Positions 6,376 to 9,586 of a DNA stretch of 9,586 nt are shown here, piece after piece. This DNA comes from Planctomycetota bacterium (GTDB lineage Bacteria > Planctomycetota > Planctomycetia > Planctomycetales > Planctomycetaceae). How positions within the stretch are numbered: the stretch's first letter is position 1; the number at the start of each line of letters is the position of its first letter. A program made the position numbers and the translations under genes. The notes under the pieces are model-generated. The model made no database searches. It saw only the letters and a list, made by a program, of their open reading frames with translations, and was not told where the DNA came from. The stretch is from positions 1 to 9,586 of the forward strand of contig JAPLOC010000472.1 of NCBI GenBank assembly GCA_026692825.1, given 5' to 3'.

Positions 6376-9045
6376 TCAACGTGGGGAAGTGGGGGCAATC
6401 GGAAGCGTGAATCGAAAAACGGCTCCTCCTTCGGAGCGATTCTCCACAACAATACGTCCTCCATGGAGTTCGACAATCCCACGACAGATCGCCAGCCCGA
6501 TCCCGCTGCCGGATCGTGACTGACCGTTGACCCGGTAGAATTTGTCGAACACGCGAATCTCTTCGCCCGGGGGGAGTCCCGGCCCACGATCGGCCACTTC
6601 CACCACCAAATCGGATCCGGTTTGAAACGACCGCAATTCAATCGGCACATTTGGCGGCGCGAACTTGATGGCGTTGTCGAGCAGATTCACCAAAACCTGT
6701 TGAATCAACAGACCATCAATGGGGACTGGGGGCAAATCGTCGGCGATTTGCGTCTCGACCAAATGTTCCGCCAGTTGCCGCTCCATCCGCGACAGCACCA
6801 CGCCGACCACTTCTTCAATCGGTTGCAACTCGCGCTGCAATACAATCGCTCCCGCTTCGAGCCGGGTGAGATCCAAGAGATTGGCGACCAGCCGATGCAG
6901 TCGCTCGGCCTCGTTCAAAATCGATTCCGCAAGATCCTGCCGGGCGGCGGGGGCGACTTGCGAATACTCTTCGACCAACAGGCTCGCGGCACCGGTGATG
7001 GTCGCCAGGGGTGTCCGCAGATCGTGTGATACCGCGCTCAGGAGCGAATTTCGCAGCCGCTCGGTTTCAATCTGCAACCGGATCTGCTCGGCTTGAGACG
7101 CCAGATCGCACCGTTCGACCGCCCCCGCGATCTGCCCGACAAACGCCTGCAACATCTGCATCTGCTGAGATTCCAGGGTCGCGATATCAACTCCGCGCCG
7201 CTGCACGCCCAGAACCCCGACAATGCCCCCCGTCACCAAGAGCGGCAGCCACGTCGCTTCCGTTCCGGGCAATGTGTCGGTCCCGCGGCCAGCGGCGCGA
7301 CGATGTTCAAACACCCAGCGAACCACGCCATCATCGCGCGCGGGTGGAGTCGCGTCGACTGAGGGGTCGGCACTCACCAGTGATCCATTCGGACCGGGTA
7401 CCTGAATCCAGACAGACGCGTCGATCGCGTCGGCCACAATCCGGCGAGCCGCCTGCGCGACCGCCTCGCGCGTGGGGAGATTCGACAATTCACGACTGAG
7501 CGTGTGCAGAGCGGCCGTTCTTCGCTCGCGCGCACGTGAAGCCTGCGCCTGCAGTCGCAGCCGACCCGACAGCTCGCTGATCACCAAACCGTTCACCAGC
7601 ATCACGCCAAACGTGAACAGATACTGTGTGTCTGAAACGGCGAATGTTCCATACGGGGGGATGAAAATCAGATCGAAGGCGGCGACCCCCAGCAGTGTCG
7701 CCAGAAATGACGGGCCCCGACCACAAAACACCGCGACCGCGACAATACACACCAGATAGATCATCGCCAGGTTGACTGGAATGAAAAACGGAGCGAGCGC
7801 GAGACACAACGCGGTGCAGAGACCGACCGCCGCGATCGATTGTGCATACGGAATCCACCGCTGGGTCGCCCGTCCCACGATGGTAGGGCGCGGAGTCAAC
7901 TCTCCTTCATCGCCGCGAATCACATAGACATCGATATCGCCACACCGGCGAATGAGTTCATAGACAAACGCGCCGTGCCAAAACTCCCGCCATCGGCTTT
8001 GCTGTGGTTTCCCGACGACAATCTTGGTGACGTTGTGTTCCTGCGCGTAGCGCAGCACCGTGTCGGCGAACCGGTTGCCGACCACGGTCTCCACTTTCGC
8101 ACCCAGTTCCTCGGCCAGCCGGAGGTTTTCGTCGAGACGCTGCCGATCGTCGGCGCGCAACAACGGGGCGGCTTCGGATTCGACGTGCAACGCGATCCAC
8201 TGCGCCCGCAGACTGGAGGCCATTCGCCGCGCCGCGCGCACCAGCCGGGTCGACATCGGGCTGGGACCAACGCACACCAGCAATCGTTCCGAGGTTGGCC
8301 AGATCCGGGAAATGTCATGCTGCTGTCGATAATCGAGCGCCTGCGCGCCGACGCGCTCGGCGGTCTTACGCAGCGACAACTCGCGGAGCGCGATCAGATT
8401 CCCCTTGCGAAAGAAGTTCTCAATCGCGCGGAACGCCTGCTCGGGCATGTAGACTTTTCCCTCACGCAACCGTTCGATCAGGTCATCGGGAGGGAGGTCG
8501 ACCAGTTCGATCTCGTCGGCCTGTTCGAAGACGTGGTCGGGGACGGTTTCCCGCACGGGAATTGTCGTCACCTGTGCGACCACGTCGTTCAGGCTCTCGA
8601 GATGTTGCACATTGAGTGTCGTGTAGACGTCAATCCCCGCCGCCAGCAAGTCTTCGATATCCCGCCAGCGTTTGGAGTGCGTCAACCCTTCGGCGTTGCT
8701 GTGAGCCAGTTCGTCCACCAAGAGGATTTGCGGTCGCCGCGCGAGCGCCGCTTCGAGGTCGAATTCCAGGACGGTCTTGCCATGATGTCGAACCTCCCGT
8801 CGGGGAAGCAGGTCGAGGCCCATCACCAGTGCCTGCGTTTCGGGGCGGGCGTGTGATTCGACATAACCCACCACCACGTCGACTCCCTCTTTCGCGACTT
8901 TGCGGGCCGCTTCGAGCATGGCGTAGGTTTTGCCGACCCCGGGGGCCATCCCGAAAAAGATCTTGAGCCGCCCGCGTGCCTTCCGCGCTTCTTCGGCTTT
9001 CACGCGTGCCAGCAGCGCATCGGGGTCGGGACGATCGGAGGACAT
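6376..9045 (-). CDS. kdpD: KdpD, potassium-sensing sensor histidine kinase
   Basis: With the ATG at 9043-9045 the protein has 889 residues (894 in E. coli), and its start SDRPDPDALLARV matches E. coli KdpD (RPDPDRLLEQ). The domain order is complete. An N-terminal KdpD domain carries Walker A GMAPGVGKT (32-40) and Walker B ILLVDE (107-112). A universal-stress-protein-like domain covers ~252-377. Four membrane helices lie at ~398-491, followed by an Arg-rich stretch (RLRLQAQASRARERR, ~495-509), the kind of cluster linked to K+ sensing. A GAF-like region spans ~510-650. In the kinase core, His674 is in SAVSHDLRTPLA, the N box is LVNLLDNAIKFAPP, the G1 box is ADRGPGLP and the G2 box is GSGIGLAI. 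All catalytic residues are intact. It should autophosphorylate at His674 and signal to KdpE. The frame is open upstream to a TTG at 9165 (929 residues), but that extension is not family-like. Confidence 0.96.
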   Translation of the reverse strand: MSSDRPDPDALLARVKAEEARKARGRLKIFFGMAPGVGKTYAMLEAARKVAKEGVDVVVGYVESHARPETQALVMGLDLLPRREVRHHGKTVLEFDLEAALARRPQILLVDELAHSNAEGLTHSKRWRDIEDLLAAGIDVYTTLNVQHLESLNDVVAQVTTIPVRETVPDHVFEQADEIELVDLPPDDLIERLREGKVYMPEQAFRAIENFFRKGNLIALRELSLRKTAERVGAQALDYRQQHDISRIWPTSERLLVCVGPSPMSTRLVRAARRMASSLRAQWIALHVESEAAPLLRADDRQRLDENLRLAEELGAKVETVVGNRFADTVLRYAQEHNVTKIVVGKPQQSRWREFWHGAFVYELIRRCGDIDVYVIRGDEGELTPRPTIVGRATQRWIPYAQSIAAVGLCTALCLALAPFFIPVNLAMIYLVCIVAVAVFCGRGPSFLATLLGVAAFDLIFIPPYGTFAVSDTQYLFTFGVMLVNGLVISELSGRLRLQAQASRARERRTAALHTLSRELSNLPTREAVAQAARRIVADAIDASVWIQVPGPNGSLVSADPSVDATPPARDDGVVRWVFEHRRAAGRGTDTLPGTEATWLPLLVTGGIVGVLGVQRRGVDIATLESQQMQMLQAFVGQIAGAVERCDLASQAEQIRLQIETERLRNSLLSAVSHDLRTPLATITGAASLLVEEYSQVAPAARQDLAESILNEAERLHRLVANLLDLTRLEAGAIVLQRELQPIEEVVGVVLSRMERQLAEHLVETQIADDLPPVPIDGLLIQQVLVNLLDNAIKFAPPNVPIELRSFQTGSDLVVEVADRGPGLPPGEEIRVFDKFYRVNGQSRSGSGIGLAICRGIVELHGGRIVVENRSEGGAVFRFTLPIAPTSPR

Positions 9046-9171
9046 GAGATGACGGGGGGCCAGGGCGGCGGGAAACGGAGATGTTGAAAAGTCTGGTGTC
9101 ACCGGGGCGCGAGATTCAGGCAACGCGCGTAACGTCGTCGCATCATATCGACCGATCCGGACCAAAGGGGG

Positions 9172-9586
9172 TCAATGGGCGGGTTGCTCCCGCGTTCGCC
9201 GGAGGTCGAGATTGAGTTCCAGAACATTGACTCGTGGTTGACCCAGGAACCCGAGTGTCGGGGGTTCGATGTGGCGGGCGATCAGTTGCTGGACCGTTTT
9301 CAGGGAGAGTCCGGTAGCCCGCGCGACGCGTTTCGCCTGATACAGGGCGGCGGCCGGACTGATCTCGGGATCGAGCCCGCTCGCTGACGCGGTCACCAGG
9401 TCGACCGGGATCGGTTCGGTGTTGTCCGGGTCGGCTTCTCGCAGTCGCGCGCAACGATCCCGGACCGCTTCGAGCAGCGCGGGATTGGTTGGTCCCTGGT
9501 TTGAACCGCCACTCGCCATGCCATTCGCGGGCATCGGCGCGGTCGCCGAGGGACGTCCCCAGAAATACTCAGGTGCCGTGTGCGAC
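9172..9586 (-). CDS. kdpC: KdpC, subunit of the KdpFABC potassium-transporting ATPase (5' end missing)
   Basis: The frame is open from the window end (first full codon 9583-9585) to a TGA at 9172-9174, giving 137 residues, the C-terminal ~70% of a ~190-residue protein. Strong KdpC motifs are visible: YFWGRPSAT near the visible N-terminus, MASGGSNQGPTNP, then PVDLVTASASGLDPEISPAAA, ARATGLSL, LIARHIEPP and finally GQPRVNVLELNLDL. KdpC is the single-helix periplasmic subunit that aids K+ binding by KdpA and stabilises the P-type ATPase complex; its membrane helix lies in the missing part. It is followed by kdpD in the same direction, with 126 bp from its stop to the chosen kdpD ATG. The order implies kdpA and kdpB further upstream on the - strand, beyond the window. 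Confidence 0.95.
   Translation of the reverse strand, partial: SHTAPEYFWGRPSATAPMPANGMASGGSNQGPTNPALLEAVRDRCARLREADPDNTEPIPVDLVTASASGLDPEISPAAALYQAKRVARATGLSLKTVQQLIARHIEPPTLGFLGQPRVNVLELNLDLRRTREQPAH

Noticed and set aside
7840..8856. 338-residue open frame on the + strand opposite kdpD
   Set aside because: Antisense to intact, motif-rich kdpD, with no recognisable domain.
9136..9179. TTGACC and TATGAT on the - strand between kdpC and kdpD, as a kdpDE promoter
   Set aside because: The hexamers are 22 bp apart, too far for a usual promoter, and TTGACC overlaps the kdpC stop codon.
1..9586. Mobile elements, CRISPR arrays, tRNA or rRNA genes
   Set aside because: I found no transposase or integrase motifs, no spaced direct repeats of CRISPR type and no tRNA-like or rRNA-like sequence on reading both strands.

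Overview
The window most likely comes from a planctomycete. The GC-rich coding style fits, and so does the first third, which resembles a protein family I remember from Planctomycetota: an N-terminal membrane anchor, a conserved domain carrying an 'AIVITGIV' strand, and long Met/Gly/Pro-rich linkers. The phylum call is an inference from sequence style and remembered family features. No rRNA, tRNA, mobile element or CRISPR array is visible.

Region 1 (1-3144, + strand) is the end of one gene cluster. It holds the 3' end of a gene with a Pro/Thr/Ala-rich tail (3-575). A membrane-anchored ORF follows (722-1201), then a large ORF in the +1 frame (1224-3071) with two globular segments separated by Met/Gly/Pro-rich sequence. 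The two ORFs together read like one family protein split by a frame change. A strong rho-independent terminator at 3108-3144 closes the cluster. Its job is unknown; a role linked to the cell envelope or secretion is only a guess from the membrane anchor and low-complexity linkers.

Region 2 (3145-3531) is mostly non-coding. On the - strand it may hold a small one-helix membrane protein (3160-3360).

Region 3 (3532-9586) is a potassium locus. A KimA-type K+ importer of the APC superfamily runs on the + strand (3532-5664). It meets a kdpC-kdpD-kdpE operon running the other way on the - strand (kdpC cut by the window end, kdpD, kdpE). KdpD should sense low K+ or osmotic stress and phosphorylate KdpE, which activates kdpFABC; the A and B subunit genes should lie just beyond position 9586. 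Two unrelated high-affinity K+ uptake systems therefore sit tail to tail, with only 9 bp between the kimA and kdpE stop codons.

I do not see a clearly undescribed system. The most unusual parts are the split Met/Gly-rich protein and the paired K+ systems with no clear terminator between them.
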